Assembly (NCBI GenBank): GCA_051892875.1
Contig: JBJFGR010000060.1
Coordinates: 1 to 55,136 of the forward strand
Origin: JBJFGR01 sp051892875
GTDB lineage: Bacteria; Pseudomonadota; Gammaproteobacteria; Enterobacterales; Succinivibrionaceae
Direction: 5' to 3'
Length of the DNA: 55,136 bases
Below the pieces are notes generated by a model. The model saw nothing but the letters and a program-made list of their open reading frames with translations, searched no databases and had not been told where the DNA came from. A program made the position numbers and the translations under genes. The stretch's first letter is position 1. Each line of letters opens with the position of its first letter. Shown here in pieces: positions 8,791 to 17,828 of the stretch.

Positions 8791-10490
8791 TTACACTTAT
8801 TTCCTAGTATGTTACGTAAATCAAGTTGTTGTTTATTATATTCTTTTAAGAATAAAATAATTTTGTGAGCATTTAATTCATCTTTTTCATAATCGCGATC
8901 AACAACCTTTTTTACATTATTATTTGTTTTTAGTTTATTACTTATTTGTTCTATATATTCATACACTTGAGTATTGGTACTATATGTAGAAACATTATGT
9001 AAATTCAAAAGAGCTTCTAGTGAAATTAAATCAATACCTAAATTTAATGTTTTTTTACCTGCATTAATTGTAAGATGTTCATAAAAATCATTATACCTAG
9101 GCCATGTTTTATACAATGGTGATTGAATATCATTTGGATTATTATTTTTATCTATATCGTTTTCTATTTGTTTTAATGAAGTTAAACCATTTAAGGAAAA
9201 AATAAGTGTCATTGAAAAAATAATAGTGATACATGATTTTTCTAAAAATGTTGATTTTTTTCGGTTAATAATCGATTTTAAATTTTCACTAGTAAAAATA
9301 AATTGTACAGTAATAATTAAAAAAATCATTAAAAAAGTATTAAAAAATTCTTGTAAGATTATTGAAGAAATAAAAATAGGGATTATTGTTGAAATATTTT
9401 TCAATTTCATAGAAACTGAATAGTTGTTATTAAACACAGATTTTATAATAAATATCATGTATAGGAAAACCGATATTATTCCGATAAGTCCTTGTTCTAA
9501 TAATATCTTTATAAATAGATTTCCATCATTTAATGATTTAGGGATAGCATCAGTTTCTAGTGAAAAATATTTAGCAATGTTTGCAGAAAAAGTGCCATAA
9601 CCATAACCAAAAATAAAGTTGTATATATCGCAAAATATAAGATTAATAATAGCTGAAAAATGTTCTATATTTGCAAGTATTGTTTTATTCAAAAGGTTTT
9701 TTAAATCAATATTTATATAAAATATGTAATATAAAAAAAGTGACAATAATATAAGTAACAGTATAGAGTAAGTTGATGATAATTTCTTATTTTTAAGTAT
9801 TGATTCTAAGTTTAAAGAAGCTAAATAGATAATAAATGAAATAAAAAATAAACAACTTAAATATGTATTATTTATATTATAAATAGCTGTGGATAAGGTT
9901 AAAAAAGTAAGGATTTTTAAGATAAAAAACAAATTTTTTTGTTGTTTTAACTCTGTTTTTAAGAAATTTAGTACAAATATAGAAGATAAAATGGCATATG
10001 TACCAATTCCTAATATATAACTAGTAAATATGGAATCGCTAGTTATGGATAAATATAATTGACAGTAATCTTTAAAAGATATGAATATAAATAAACCTAT
10101 ATTAGCTATTGTCATAGAAAGCAGTATAGTATTTTTATATAACCTAAATTGGAATAAAGTTAAGTACAATAAAAGACCTATAGTGCAAAGGTAGGGAAAA
10201 GTATAGCTAAAATTTTCAGTTGTATAAGAGTGGTAAATTGAGTTTATAAGCGGTAAAAAAGTGGCCGTTGCTAAGATATTTATATTTTGGGGAACAATAA
10301 TATTTTTATTGTATATAACTTTGAGAAAACCAAAGGATATTAAGGTTGTTATCAATATAAGGCAGTATATGTTATGCGGATTAGCAAAACTTATATAATG
10401 CTCCATTTCAATATTAAAAAAATTAAAAAGATAACCATTAATAATACAGCAAATAATAAAAGAAATAACACAATTTATAGTGGTGTTCAT
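8787..10490 (-). CDS. O-antigen ligase/polymerase-like membrane protein (Wzy/WaaL superfamily)
   Basis: A 567-residue integral membrane protein with about ten hydrophobic segments in its first 430 residues, then a soluble, probably periplasmic C-terminal domain of about 130 residues. The best family cue is the loop and helix reading GYGYGTFSANIA, then NDGNLFIKILLEQGLIG, which resembles the region before the conserved helix of O-antigen ligases and Wzy polymerases. Pilin oligosaccharyltransferases of the PglL/PilO type share this architecture, so the acceptor could be lipid A core or a protein. A GAGG site precedes the ATG by about six bases. It heads a cluster with ribA and nadB, an unexpected partnership. 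Confidence 0.65.
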   Translation of the reverse strand: MNTTINCVISFIICCIINGYLFNFFNIEMEHYISFANPHNIYCLILITTLISFGFLKVIYNKNIIVPQNINILATATFLPLINSIYHSYTTENFSYTFPYLCTIGLLLYLTLFQFRLYKNTILLSMTIANIGLFIFISFKDYCQLYLSITSDSIFTSYILGIGTYAILSSIFVLNFLKTELKQQKNLFFILKILTFLTLSTAIYNINNTYLSCLFFISFIIYLASLNLESILKNKKLSSTYSILLLILLSLFLYYIFYINIDLKNLLNKTILANIEHFSAIINLIFCDIYNFIFGYGYGTFSANIAKYFSLETDAIPKSLNDGNLFIKILLEQGLIGIISVFLYMIFIIKSVFNNNYSVSMKLKNISTIIPIFISSIILQEFFNTFLMIFLIITVQFIFTSENLKSIINRKKSTFLEKSCITIIFSMTLIFSLNGLTSLKQIENDIDKNNNPNDIQSPLYKTWPRYNDFYEHLTINAGKKTLNLGIDLISLEALLNLHNVSTYSTNTQVYEYIEQISNKLKTNNNVKKVVDRDYEKDELNAHKIILFLKEYNKQQLDLRNILGNKCK

Positions 10491-10597
10491 AACAACCTCG
10501 GTTTAAAAAGACATAATTATTATATCACTAAGATTATCTTTCATAAAATCATCTATGATATATTAGTTTATGGTAAAATTAAATTCAAAAAATAATT

Positions 10598-10624
10598 GAA
10601 CTTTTATGTAAGAAAAATGTCATA
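10598..10624 (+). promoter_or_regulatory. Candidate sigma-E promoter of rpoE
   Basis: GAACTT at 10598-10603 and TCATA at 10620-10624 are separated by 16 bases. This matches the GAACTT-N16-TCTGA pattern of sigma-E/AlgU promoters except in the -10 end. The start codon of rpoE lies about 37 bases downstream, so it would give the autoregulation typical of this sigma factor. Confidence 0.5.
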
Positions 10625-10660
10625 TATAGAGCATGGCTCTTTTATTAGGAACCATATTTA

Positions 10661-11233
10661 ATGAGTGATAATGAATCCGATTTAAAATTAATTAGGCTTG
10701 TTCAGCAAGGTGATAAGCAAGCATTTAATTTTTTAGTTAAAAAGTATCAGTATAAGGTAGTGTCAATTGCCTATAAGTATGTTTCAGAACCTGCTGATGC
10801 TCAAGATATAGCTCAAGAAGCATTTATAAAAGCATATAAAGCTCTTGCAGAATTTAGGGGGGAAAGTTCATTTTTTACTTGGTTGTACCGAATTACAATG
10901 AACACAGCTATGAACTATATTTCAAATAGTAGTAATAAAAAGTATAACACTATTGATATAGATACTCCAGATATTGATTCATATGCAGGTTCAGAAAAAC
11001 TACACGATATAACAAGTCCTGAAGGTATTTTGATTAAGAATGATGTTCATAAACTAATCAAAAAAACTCTAAATGACTTGCCAAGTGAATTAAGACAAGC
11101 AATTATTTTGAGGGAAATAGAGAATTTATCATACGAAGATATTGCTAAAATAATGAATTGTCCTGTGGGAACAATTCGTTCAAGGATATTTAGAGCTCGA
11201 GAAATTATTGAAAGTAAATTGCTAAGTAATTAA
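10661..11233 (+). CDS. rpoE: RNA polymerase sigma factor RpoE (AlgU/sigma-E, ECF type)
   Basis: Extracytoplasmic-function sigma factor that directs transcription of envelope-stress genes. The 190 residues carry region 2 (DAQDIAQEAFIKAYKALAEF, then FFTWLYRITMNTAMNYI) and region 4 (LPSELRQAIILREIENLSYE, then DIAKIMNCPVGTIRSRIFRA) with the DNA-binding helix-turn-helix. The close match to the gammaproteobacterial RpoE subgroup and the following rseA, rseC and lepA genes support the name. A candidate self-dependent promoter lies just upstream. The gene is divergent from the membrane protein-ribA-nadB cluster; nadB next to rpoE is also the E. coli arrangement. Confidence 0.96.
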   Translation: MSDNESDLKLIRLVQQGDKQAFNFLVKKYQYKVVSIAYKYVSEPADAQDIAQEAFIKAYKALAEFRGESSFFTWLYRITMNTAMNYISNSSNKKYNTIDIDTPDIDSYAGSEKLHDITSPEGILIKNDVHKLIKKTLNDLPSELRQAIILREIENLSYEDIAKIMNCPVGTIRSRIFRAREIIESKLLSN

Positions 11234-11259
11234 TTTGCTTAAAATTTGAGGATTTTAAT

Positions 11260-11916
11260 ATGACTAATGAACGCAAAAATCAAATTGTTTCATCTTTTCT
11301 TGATAATGAAAATTTATCAGATGATGAAATTAAAAAGATGGTTCAAGATGAAAGTTGCTTATTAAAGTTGAGTAACTATGCAAAAATAAGAGCAGTACTT
11401 CGAGAAGAGCAGTTTTTTGAGGGTATGGATAGTTTTTCAGACAAGGTAATGAAACAAATTTCCAATGAGGAAACACCTAATAAATCTGCAAATGATGATG
11501 TTGTTGTTACAGGTAAAGAATTTATTATAAACAAGAAAAAGCGTTTTTCGTATTTTCATAACATCTCTCAAATTGCCATAGCTGCAACTGTTGCTTGTGT
11601 AAGTGTTTTTGGTGTTCAGTATTACATTCAGGAATCATATTTACCAGAATTAAATAATCAAGATGTTGCTTTTTCATCTAATAATTTACAGGTAAAACCT
11701 GTAACCAATGTGATTAAAGAAAACTATGAAGGTAATGTGAATAATCACATGTCTTATATGATGAATAATATAAGAAAAGAAACTGTTGACATGCCAAATG
11801 AAGCAGAAACAGAAAAAAACGCAGAAATAGAAAAACAAAAGCATGATGTTTTAGTTTCTGATGCAATTAATGTTGAACCTGAATCTGATAAAAGAATAAT
11901 ATCTGAAAATAGGTAA
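11260..11916 (+). CDS. rseA: Anti-sigma-E factor RseA
   Basis: Single-pass inner-membrane anti-sigma factor that holds RpoE until regulated proteolysis releases it. The 218 residues are close to E. coli RseA in length. The N-terminal cytoplasmic domain (about residues 1-75, including VSSFLDNENLSDDEIKKMV) is the RpoE-binding part. One membrane span lies near residues 102-122 (IAIAATVACVSVFGVQ), followed by a polar periplasmic tail of about 90 residues rich in Glu and Asn. It starts 26 bases after rpoE. The expected rseB does not follow; the next gene is rseC after a 289-base gap. Confidence 0.88.
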   Translation: MTNERKNQIVSSFLDNENLSDDEIKKMVQDESCLLKLSNYAKIRAVLREEQFFEGMDSFSDKVMKQISNEETPNKSANDDVVVTGKEFIINKKKRFSYFHNISQIAIAATVACVSVFGVQYYIQESYLPELNNQDVAFSSNNLQVKPVTNVIKENYEGNVNNHMSYMMNNIRKETVDMPNEAETEKNAEIEKQKHDVLVSDAINVEPESDKRIISENR

Positions 11917-11967
11917 GGTTATTTCGATAAAAAGAAACAATTTCAAAAATATAAAGTACTTTTTAAT

Positions 11968-12011
11968 ATATTGTTGCTTTCATTTATTCTCTGAGATGTA
12001 AGTAACAATAT
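11968..12011. other. Stem-loop in the rseA-rseC gap
   Basis: ATATTGTTGCT at 11968-11978 pairs with AGTAACAATAT at 12001-12011 (one G-U pair) around a 22-base loop. No T tract follows, so it does not look like a terminator. It lies in the 289-base noncoding gap where rseB would be expected. Its role is unknown: an RNA processing site or a chance AT-rich pairing are both possible. Confidence 0.4.
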
Positions 12012-12205
12012 AGTGAGTGTTATATTCCGTGATTAGTTATTATACAAACTATGTATATAAAAAGTTCATTGAAAAATATTGGTTACATCATATCAATTAT
12101 AAAATAAGAAGAAACAACCAATGGTGTTGAAGAAGGATTAGGTAGAAAGGTTATATAATAATGATAAAATAATACTTATGACTTTAATTAAAGATATGAG
12201 AATAA

Positions 12206-12694
12206 ATGAAAATGAATATGTACGAAACACTAGCTGTAGTAACTAAAAACATGGATAATGGATACGTTGAGTGTTCTATTGGAACAAAGGGCTTATGTGG
12301 TTCTTGCCAATCCAAAACTGAAGAGTGTAGTTCAAATATTTTTGATAGTAAATTAGAAAGCAAAAGAAAAGATTTAGTACTAGAAAATTTATTAGGTGCT
12401 AAATTAGGTCAAATTGTTAGAATCGGTTTTCCAACAAAATCAATAATATTAAGTATTATTATATCCTATATGTTACCGTTACTATTTTTAATAATAGGCG
12501 CTATTTTAGGTTTTCTATTTTTAGATTTTATAGTAGTAAATAAGAATTTCGCGAGTATAATAGGTTGCTTTGTGGGTTTGTTTATAGGTGTTATTGTATC
12601 GGTGTTGACAGCAAGAATTTGTATAAAAACAATTTGGAAACCGAGAATTCTAGGAATATTACCTATTCAAAATTCATGTAATAAAGCAAAGTGA
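12206..12694 (+). CDS. rseC: RseC/MucC-family membrane protein
   Basis: Inner-membrane protein of the SoxR-reducing system/RseC family, encoded in sigma-E operons; RseC is linked to reduction of SoxR and to modulation of sigma-E, with a modest role. The 162 residues begin with a short domain containing clustered cysteines (VECSIGTKGLCGSCQSKTEE, with CS following), matching the family's Cys-rich motif. Two membrane hairpin segments follow (about residues 82-107 and 113-135). Three ATGs lie close together at the start; 12206 has a GAG-containing site about six bases upstream. lepA follows after 58 bases. Confidence 0.85.
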   Translation: MKMNMYETLAVVTKNMDNGYVECSIGTKGLCGSCQSKTEECSSNIFDSKLESKRKDLVLENLLGAKLGQIVRIGFPTKSIILSIIISYMLPLLFLIIGAILGFLFLDFIVVNKNFASIIGCFVGLFIGVIVSVLTARICIKTIWKPRILGILPIQNSCNKAK

Positions 12695-12703
12695 TATTAT
12701 ATT

Positions 12704-12712
12704 TGTTATAAT
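12704..12712 (+). promoter_or_regulatory. Possible extended -10 promoter for lepA
   Basis: TGTTATAAT forms a complete extended -10 element about 40 bases before the lepA start. No clear -35 box is seen. It could give the lepA-to-pdxJ genes transcription independent of sigma-E. Confidence 0.4.
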
Positions 12713-12752
12713 CTATAAAATTGTAGTAATTGCATTGTTTTAGAAGTATTTT

Positions 12753-14546
12753 ATGAATAATATTAGAAATTTTTCCATTATTGCCCATATAGACCATGGT
12801 AAATCAACCTTATCAGATCGTTTAATACAGATGTGTGGTGGATTGTCGGATAGAGAAATGCAAGAACAAGTTCTTGATTCCATGGATATAGAAAGAGAAA
12901 GAGGTATAACTATTAAAGCCCAGTCTGTAACTTTAAATTATAAGGCAAAAAATGGTGAAAGTTACGAATTGAATTTTATTGATACTCCAGGTCATGTAGA
13001 TTTTTCGTATGAGGTATCTAGATCTTTGGCAGCTTGCGAAGGAGCTTTGCTTGTTGTAGATGCAGGTCAAGGAGTTGAGGCTCAAACATTAGCTAATTGT
13101 TATCAAGCTATAGATTTAAATTTAGAAGTGCTTCCTGTTTTAAATAAAATTGACTTACCAGCTGCAGATCCTGAAAGAGTTGCACAAGAAATAGAAGATA
13201 TTGTAGGTATTGATGCAACAGATGCCATCTGTTGTTCTGCAAAAACAGGATTAGGGGTTGATTTAGTATTAGAAGAAATAATTAAAAAAATACCCGCTCC
13301 AACAGGAGATCCTAATGGTCCTTTAGAAGCCTTAATTATTGACTCATGGTTTGATGATTATTTAGGTGTGGTATCACTTGTTCGTGTGAAACAAGGTGTT
13401 TTGCGCAAAGGTGATAAAATAAAGGTTATGAGCACAGGTGTTTCCTGGGGGGTTGATAGATTAGGTGTATCAACACCAAAGAGAGTTGATAGAGAGTGTC
13501 TATCATGTGGGGAAGTTGGTTGGGTTGTTTGTGGAATAAAAACGATTCATGGAGCACCTGTAGGAGATACCTTAACTAACGCTAAGGATGGTGTGACGAA
13601 GCCATTACCGGGTTTTAAAAAAGTAAAACCGCAAGTGTTTGCAGGTTTATTCCCTATATCTACTGATGATTATGATGCTTTTAGAGAAGCTCTAGATAAA
13701 TTGTCATTAAATGATGCTTCTTTATTCTTTGAACCTGAAAATTCAAAAGCATTGGGGTTTGGATTTAGGTGTGGTTTCCTTGGTATGTTGCATATGGAGA
13801 TTATACAAGAACGCTTGGAGCGAGAGTATAATCTTGATTTAATAACAACAGCTCCTACTGTTGTTTATGAAATAGAGTTAACAAATGGTGAAGTTATTCA
13901 CATAGATTCTCCAGCAGCATTACCACCTACTTCTAATATATCACAAATAAGAGAGCCGATAGCTGAGTGTCATATTCTTACACCAAATGAGTATGTTGGT
14001 AATATTATGAAATTGTGTCAAGAAAAGCGTGGTATACAGACAAATATGGTATATCATAGCGGACAAGTTGCAATAACTTATGAAATACCAATGGCTGAAG
14101 TAGTTTTAGATTTTTTTGATAGATTGAAATCAACATCTAGAGGGTATGCTTCCTTAGACTATAGTTTTAAAAATTTCACGCCAGCTAATATGGTAAGAAT
14201 GGATATACTTATTAGTAACGAACGTGTTGATGCTTTGGCAGTAATAACTCATAAAGATAACGCAATGAATAAAGGGCGTCTTTTAGTTGAAAAAATGAAA
14301 GAGTTGATTCCAAGACAAATGTTTGATATAGCTATACAAGCTGCTATTGGTAATCAAATAATAGCTAGAAGTACAGTAAAAGCTTTAAGAAAAGATGTTT
14401 TGGCAAAATGCTATGGTGGGGATATAACCCGTAAAAGAAAATTGTTGGAAAAACAAAAAGAAGGTAAGAAGCGAATGAAATCTCTAGGTAAGGTTCAAGT
14501 ACCACAAGAAGCATTTTTGGCTATTTTAAAGGTAGGAAGTGAGTAA
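12753..14546 (+). CDS. lepA: Elongation factor 4 (LepA), back-translocating GTPase
   Basis: Ribosome-bound GTPase of the EF-G-like group, implicated in elongation quality and 30S biogenesis. At 597 residues it has the family length. G motifs are AHIDHGKST (G1), the RERGITIK switch I region, DTPGHVDF (G3) and NKIDLP (G4). The LepA-specific C-terminal domain is visible as KALRKDVLAKCYGGDITRKR, then KLLEKQKEGKKRMK. In gammaproteobacteria lepA precedes lepB, as here with a six-base gap. Confidence 0.97.
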   Translation: MNNIRNFSIIAHIDHGKSTLSDRLIQMCGGLSDREMQEQVLDSMDIERERGITIKAQSVTLNYKAKNGESYELNFIDTPGHVDFSYEVSRSLAACEGALLVVDAGQGVEAQTLANCYQAIDLNLEVLPVLNKIDLPAADPERVAQEIEDIVGIDATDAICCSAKTGLGVDLVLEEIIKKIPAPTGDPNGPLEALIIDSWFDDYLGVVSLVRVKQGVLRKGDKIKVMSTGVSWGVDRLGVSTPKRVDRECLSCGEVGWVVCGIKTIHGAPVGDTLTNAKDGVTKPLPGFKKVKPQVFAGLFPISTDDYDAFREALDKLSLNDASLFFEPENSKALGFGFRCGFLGMLHMEIIQERLEREYNLDLITTAPTVVYEIELTNGEVIHIDSPAALPPTSNISQIREPIAECHILTPNEYVGNIMKLCQEKRGIQTNMVYHSGQVAITYEIPMAEVVLDFFDRLKSTSRGYASLDYSFKNFTPANMVRMDILISNERVDALAVITHKDNAMNKGRLLVEKMKELIPRQMFDIAIQAAIGNQIIARSTVKALRKDVLAKCYGGDITRKRKLLEKQKEGKKRMKSLGKVQVPQEAFLAILKVGSE

Positions 14547-14552
14547 ATATAA

Positions 14553-15428
14553 ATGAATACTGTTACGTTAATTCTTGTTGTTTTTACTTTGGTTTCTGGA
14601 GCCATCTGGTTTGTGGATTTGTTTATATTAAGACCAAAAAGAAAACAATTTTTAATACAGAAAGAAAAAGAATCTCTTGTTCCTTTAACTAGAAAAGAAA
14701 AAAATGAAATTTTAGAATTATCAGGAATATTAGGTTCTATTTCTAGTTGTTTTCCAGTGCTTTTGATAGTTTTTTTAGTAAGAGCTTTTGCATTTGAACC
14801 ATTTAGAATTCCTTCAGCTTCTATGATGCCTACATTACTTAGGGGGGATTTTATTTTAGTTGAAAAGTTTAAGTATGGAATAAGAAACCCTTTTACTAAT
14901 GAAGTTATTATTGAAAAAGATAAACCAGAAAGAGGAGATGTTGTAGTTTTTAAATATCCAAAAGAACCTACAATAGATTATGTAAAAAGAGTAATAGGTG
15001 TACCTGGTGATACTATATTGGTATCACGAGATAAACTATTTATAAAAAGAAAAAATGACAACGAAATACAATTAATAGCAAATGAAATTGATGGTAAGCA
15101 GTTGTATACTGAGTTTAATAAAGATTTTCCTAGTGAATATGGGATAATATCAGTTGAAAATTTATTTGGTGTTAAACATAAAATAATGCACGATAGTACA
15201 GTACGCTCAATGGAATCTTTCTTTATTCAAAATGGTTTTGATTACGGTGAATGGGTTGTTCCTGAAAGTAGTTATTTTGTAATGGGTGATAATAGGGATC
15301 ATTCGAAAGATAGTAGATATTGGGGGTTCGTTCCTGATCGTTATTTAGTTGGAAAAGTTGTAAATATATGGTTTAGTTTTTCATGGGAATCAGGATTTAG
15401 ATATAATAGAATTGGTGGTATAGAATAA
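14553..15428 (+). CDS. lepB: Signal peptidase I
   Basis: Inner-membrane serine/lysine-dyad protease that cleaves signal peptides from exported preproteins. The 291 residues start with two membrane spans (about residues 3-23 and 63-85). The catalytic serine is in RIPSASMMPTL and the catalytic lysine in YVKRVIGVPGD. GDNRDHSKDSRYWGFVP is the conserved box E. It is slightly shorter than the E. coli enzyme, mainly between the conserved boxes. It lies between lepA and rnc with almost no spacing. Confidence 0.96.
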   Translation: MNTVTLILVVFTLVSGAIWFVDLFILRPKRKQFLIQKEKESLVPLTRKEKNEILELSGILGSISSCFPVLLIVFLVRAFAFEPFRIPSASMMPTLLRGDFILVEKFKYGIRNPFTNEVIIEKDKPERGDVVVFKYPKEPTIDYVKRVIGVPGDTILVSRDKLFIKRKNDNEIQLIANEIDGKQLYTEFNKDFPSEYGIISVENLFGVKHKIMHDSTVRSMESFFIQNGFDYGEWVVPESSYFVMGDNRDHSKDSRYWGFVPDRYLVGKVVNIWFSFSWESGFRYNRIGGIE

Positions 15429-15429
15429 A

Positions 15430-16137
15430 GTGGATAAAACAAAGGGTTTAAAAGAAAAGTATTTTAGATTAGAAAAAAATCTAGGTTATGAATATAATAA
15501 TCTTCTACTGCTAAATCAAGCTTTGACACATAGAAGTGCTAATTCTAATCACAATGAAAGATTAGAGTTTTTAGGTGATTCTATTTTAGGTATGGTAATT
15601 GCTGAAAAACTTTATGAGATGTTTCCTAATGAACCTGAGGGGGATCTAACAAGAATGAGATCTACTTTAGTTAGAGAAGCAACACTTGCTGAAATAGCTA
15701 AAGAATTTGAGTTAAGTGATTATATGATAATGGGTCAGGGGGAAATGAAGAGTGGCGGATACAGAAGGGCATCGATTTTAGCAGATGCTGTGGAATCTAT
15801 TTTGGCATCTATATATTTAGATAGTAATAGTAATATAATTACTGTAAAAAATATTATATTAAAGTGGTTTAAATCCAGACTAAATAAAATACATCCAGGA
15901 ATTGAACAAAAAGACCCAAAAACTCAATTGCAAGAATATTTACAATCTAAGCATAGTGCTTTGCCTAATTATGAAATAGTGGCAATAAAAGGTGCAGACC
16001 ACAATCAAATTTTTTATGTAAAATTAACGGTAAATGATTTAAATCTTGAGTATGATGGCAGTGGCACCTCTAGAAGACGAGCTGAACAACAAGCTGCACA
16101 AAAAGCAATTGATTATTTAAAACAAATAAAAAAATAG
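15430..16137 (+). CDS. rnc: Ribonuclease III
   Basis: Double-strand-specific endoribonuclease that processes rRNA precursors and many mRNAs. The 235 residues start with GTG one base after the lepB stop. The nuclease domain has the signature HNERLEFLGDSILG, with metal-binding Glu and Asp, and the second acidic patch ADAVESILAS. The C-terminal double-stranded RNA-binding domain begins at DPKTQLQEYLQSK and ends near GTSRRRAEQQAAQKAIDYL. It is followed by era, the usual order. Confidence 0.97.
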   Translation: MDKTKGLKEKYFRLEKNLGYEYNNLLLLNQALTHRSANSNHNERLEFLGDSILGMVIAEKLYEMFPNEPEGDLTRMRSTLVREATLAEIAKEFELSDYMIMGQGEMKSGGYRRASILADAVESILASIYLDSNSNIITVKNIILKWFKSRLNKIHPGIEQKDPKTQLQEYLQSKHSALPNYEIVAIKGADHNQIFYVKLTVNDLNLEYDGSGTSRRRAEQQAAQKAIDYLKQIKK

Positions 16138-16148
16138 GATATTTGTAT

Positions 16149-17072
16149 ATGATAGATGAAAGTATGGATATTGATACTCATTGTGGTTTTGTTGCAATAG
16201 TAGGTAGACCGAACGTTGGAAAATCAACCCTATTAAATAAGATTTTAGGCCAAAAAATCAGCATAACTTCCCGAAAGCCTCAAACTACGAGACATAGAAT
16301 AGTAGGTATTGATACTGTTGATTTATATCAAACAATATATGTTGATACTCCAGGCTTGCATATCGAAGAAAAGCGTGCAATTAATAGGTTAATGAACAGA
16401 GCCGCTGAAAGTTCTATAGGTGATGTTGAATTAATATTTTTTGTGGTTGATTGTTCAAGATGGACTGAAGACGATGAAATGGTACTTTCAAAGATTCAAC
16501 AATCTAAAGTACCAACCATTCTAGTGTTGAATAAAATAGACACATTAGATAATAAGAATGAATTATTACCTATAATGCAAAATTTATCAGGTAGAATGGA
16601 TTTTAAAGATGTTATACCTGTGTCTGCTAAGCAAGGTTCAAATATTGAAACATTAAGAGAATTGGCAAGACAATCTCTTCCTGTTTGTGAATTTTGTTTT
16701 CCTGAAGATTATGTTACTGACCGATCATCAAGATTCATAGCATCTGAGATTATACGTGAAAAGTTAATGAGATTTACAGGTGATGAATTACCATATAGTG
16801 TTACCGTTGAAATTGAAAAATATGAAGTTAAAGCAAATGGCGTGACGCATATAAATGCACTTATTCTAGTAGAAAGAGAAGGTCAAAAGAAGATGATTAT
16901 TGGCGCCAAAGGTGATAAATTAAAAAACATAGGAACAGAAGCTAGAAAAGACTTAGAGAAGTTAATAGAGGGTAAAGTTTATCTTGAATTATGGGTTAAA
17001 GTTAAATCAGGATGGGCTGATGATGAAAGAGCACTAAGATCTTTAGGATATATGGATTTTATGAATAAATAA
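16149..17072 (+). CDS. era: GTPase Era
   Basis: Essential GTPase that binds the 3' end of 16S rRNA and helps 30S assembly, coupling it to growth. G1 is GRPNVGKST, G3 is DTPGL and G4 is NKID. The C-terminal KH RNA-binding domain includes IIGAKGDKLKNIGTEARKDL. The ATG at 16149 has a GGA site eight bases upstream and gives 307 residues; a TTG at 16143 and an ATG at 16164 are alternative starts. It is tightly packed between rnc and recO. Confidence 0.97.
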   Translation: MIDESMDIDTHCGFVAIVGRPNVGKSTLLNKILGQKISITSRKPQTTRHRIVGIDTVDLYQTIYVDTPGLHIEEKRAINRLMNRAAESSIGDVELIFFVVDCSRWTEDDEMVLSKIQQSKVPTILVLNKIDTLDNKNELLPIMQNLSGRMDFKDVIPVSAKQGSNIETLRELARQSLPVCEFCFPEDYVTDRSSRFIASEIIREKLMRFTGDELPYSVTVEIEKYEVKANGVTHINALILVEREGQKKMIIGAKGDKLKNIGTEARKDLEKLIEGKVYLELWVKVKSGWADDERALRSLGYMDFMNK

Positions 17073-17074
17073 AA

Positions 17075-17824
17075 ATGATAAAACGCATAAAAACAAGTTG
17101 TTTTGTATTAAAAGCAACACCATATAAAGAAACATCGCTAATCATAGATGCTATAAGTGATGATTTAGGAAGAATATCCTTTATTGCCAAAGGTGCACGA
17201 AGTGTAAGAAGTTCTTTAAAGAGCATGCTTCAGCTTTTTGTAAAGCTTGATATAACAGTTTCTTATCCGTCAAAGAATAATTCTTTAAGAACTTTATTAG
17301 ATTGTTCAGCCAAATCAGTTTCATATAATTTTTTACCGCCTGTTTTATTTTCGGCTTTATATGTTAATGAGTTAATATCTTGTTTATATAAAGTAGAAGA
17401 TGAAAGTAAGAAGTTATTTGAATTATATATTGATTTATTAGAAAATCTTTCAAATGGAGAAAATGAAGAATTTAGTTTAAGAATATTTGAATTTAACTTT
17501 TTAAAAATATTAGGTTATGGCATAAATATATATACAGACTATAGAACAAATAAAAGGATTAGACCATATACTTGGTATTTATATAAATTAAATTATGGTT
17601 TTACGGAAATAGATGAATCACTTATTAGAACAAATATTAGCATTAATAATGTTTATAATGGTAGTGATTTAATTGCATTAGAAACAGGAATTAATGTTAC
17701 TAGTGCATCATTAAAAGTTGCAAAAATATTATGTAAAGAAGCACTTGCACAGTTGCTTAAAAATTATCAGTTAAAGAGTCGAGAATTGTATAAACAATAC
17801 ATATCTTATAATAGAAAAGGTTAA
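17075..17824 (+). CDS. recO: DNA repair protein RecO
   Basis: RecFOR-pathway mediator that loads RecA on SSB-coated single-stranded DNA and anneals complementary strands. The 249 residues have the N-terminal OB-fold typical of RecO (SCFVLKATPYKETSLIIDAI and then GRISFIAKGARSVRSSL) and a helical C-terminal domain. Sequence drift is higher than in its neighbours, which is usual for recO, and the era-recO-pdxJ order supports the name. It starts two bases after era. Confidence 0.92.
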   Translation: MIKRIKTSCFVLKATPYKETSLIIDAISDDLGRISFIAKGARSVRSSLKSMLQLFVKLDITVSYPSKNNSLRTLLDCSAKSVSYNFLPPVLFSALYVNELISCLYKVEDESKKLFELYIDLLENLSNGENEEFSLRIFEFNFLKILGYGINIYTDYRTNKRIRPYTWYLYKLNYGFTEIDESLIRTNISINNVYNGSDLIALETGINVTSASLKVAKILCKEALAQLLKNYQLKSRELYKQYISYNRKG

Positions 17825-17828
17825 AAAA

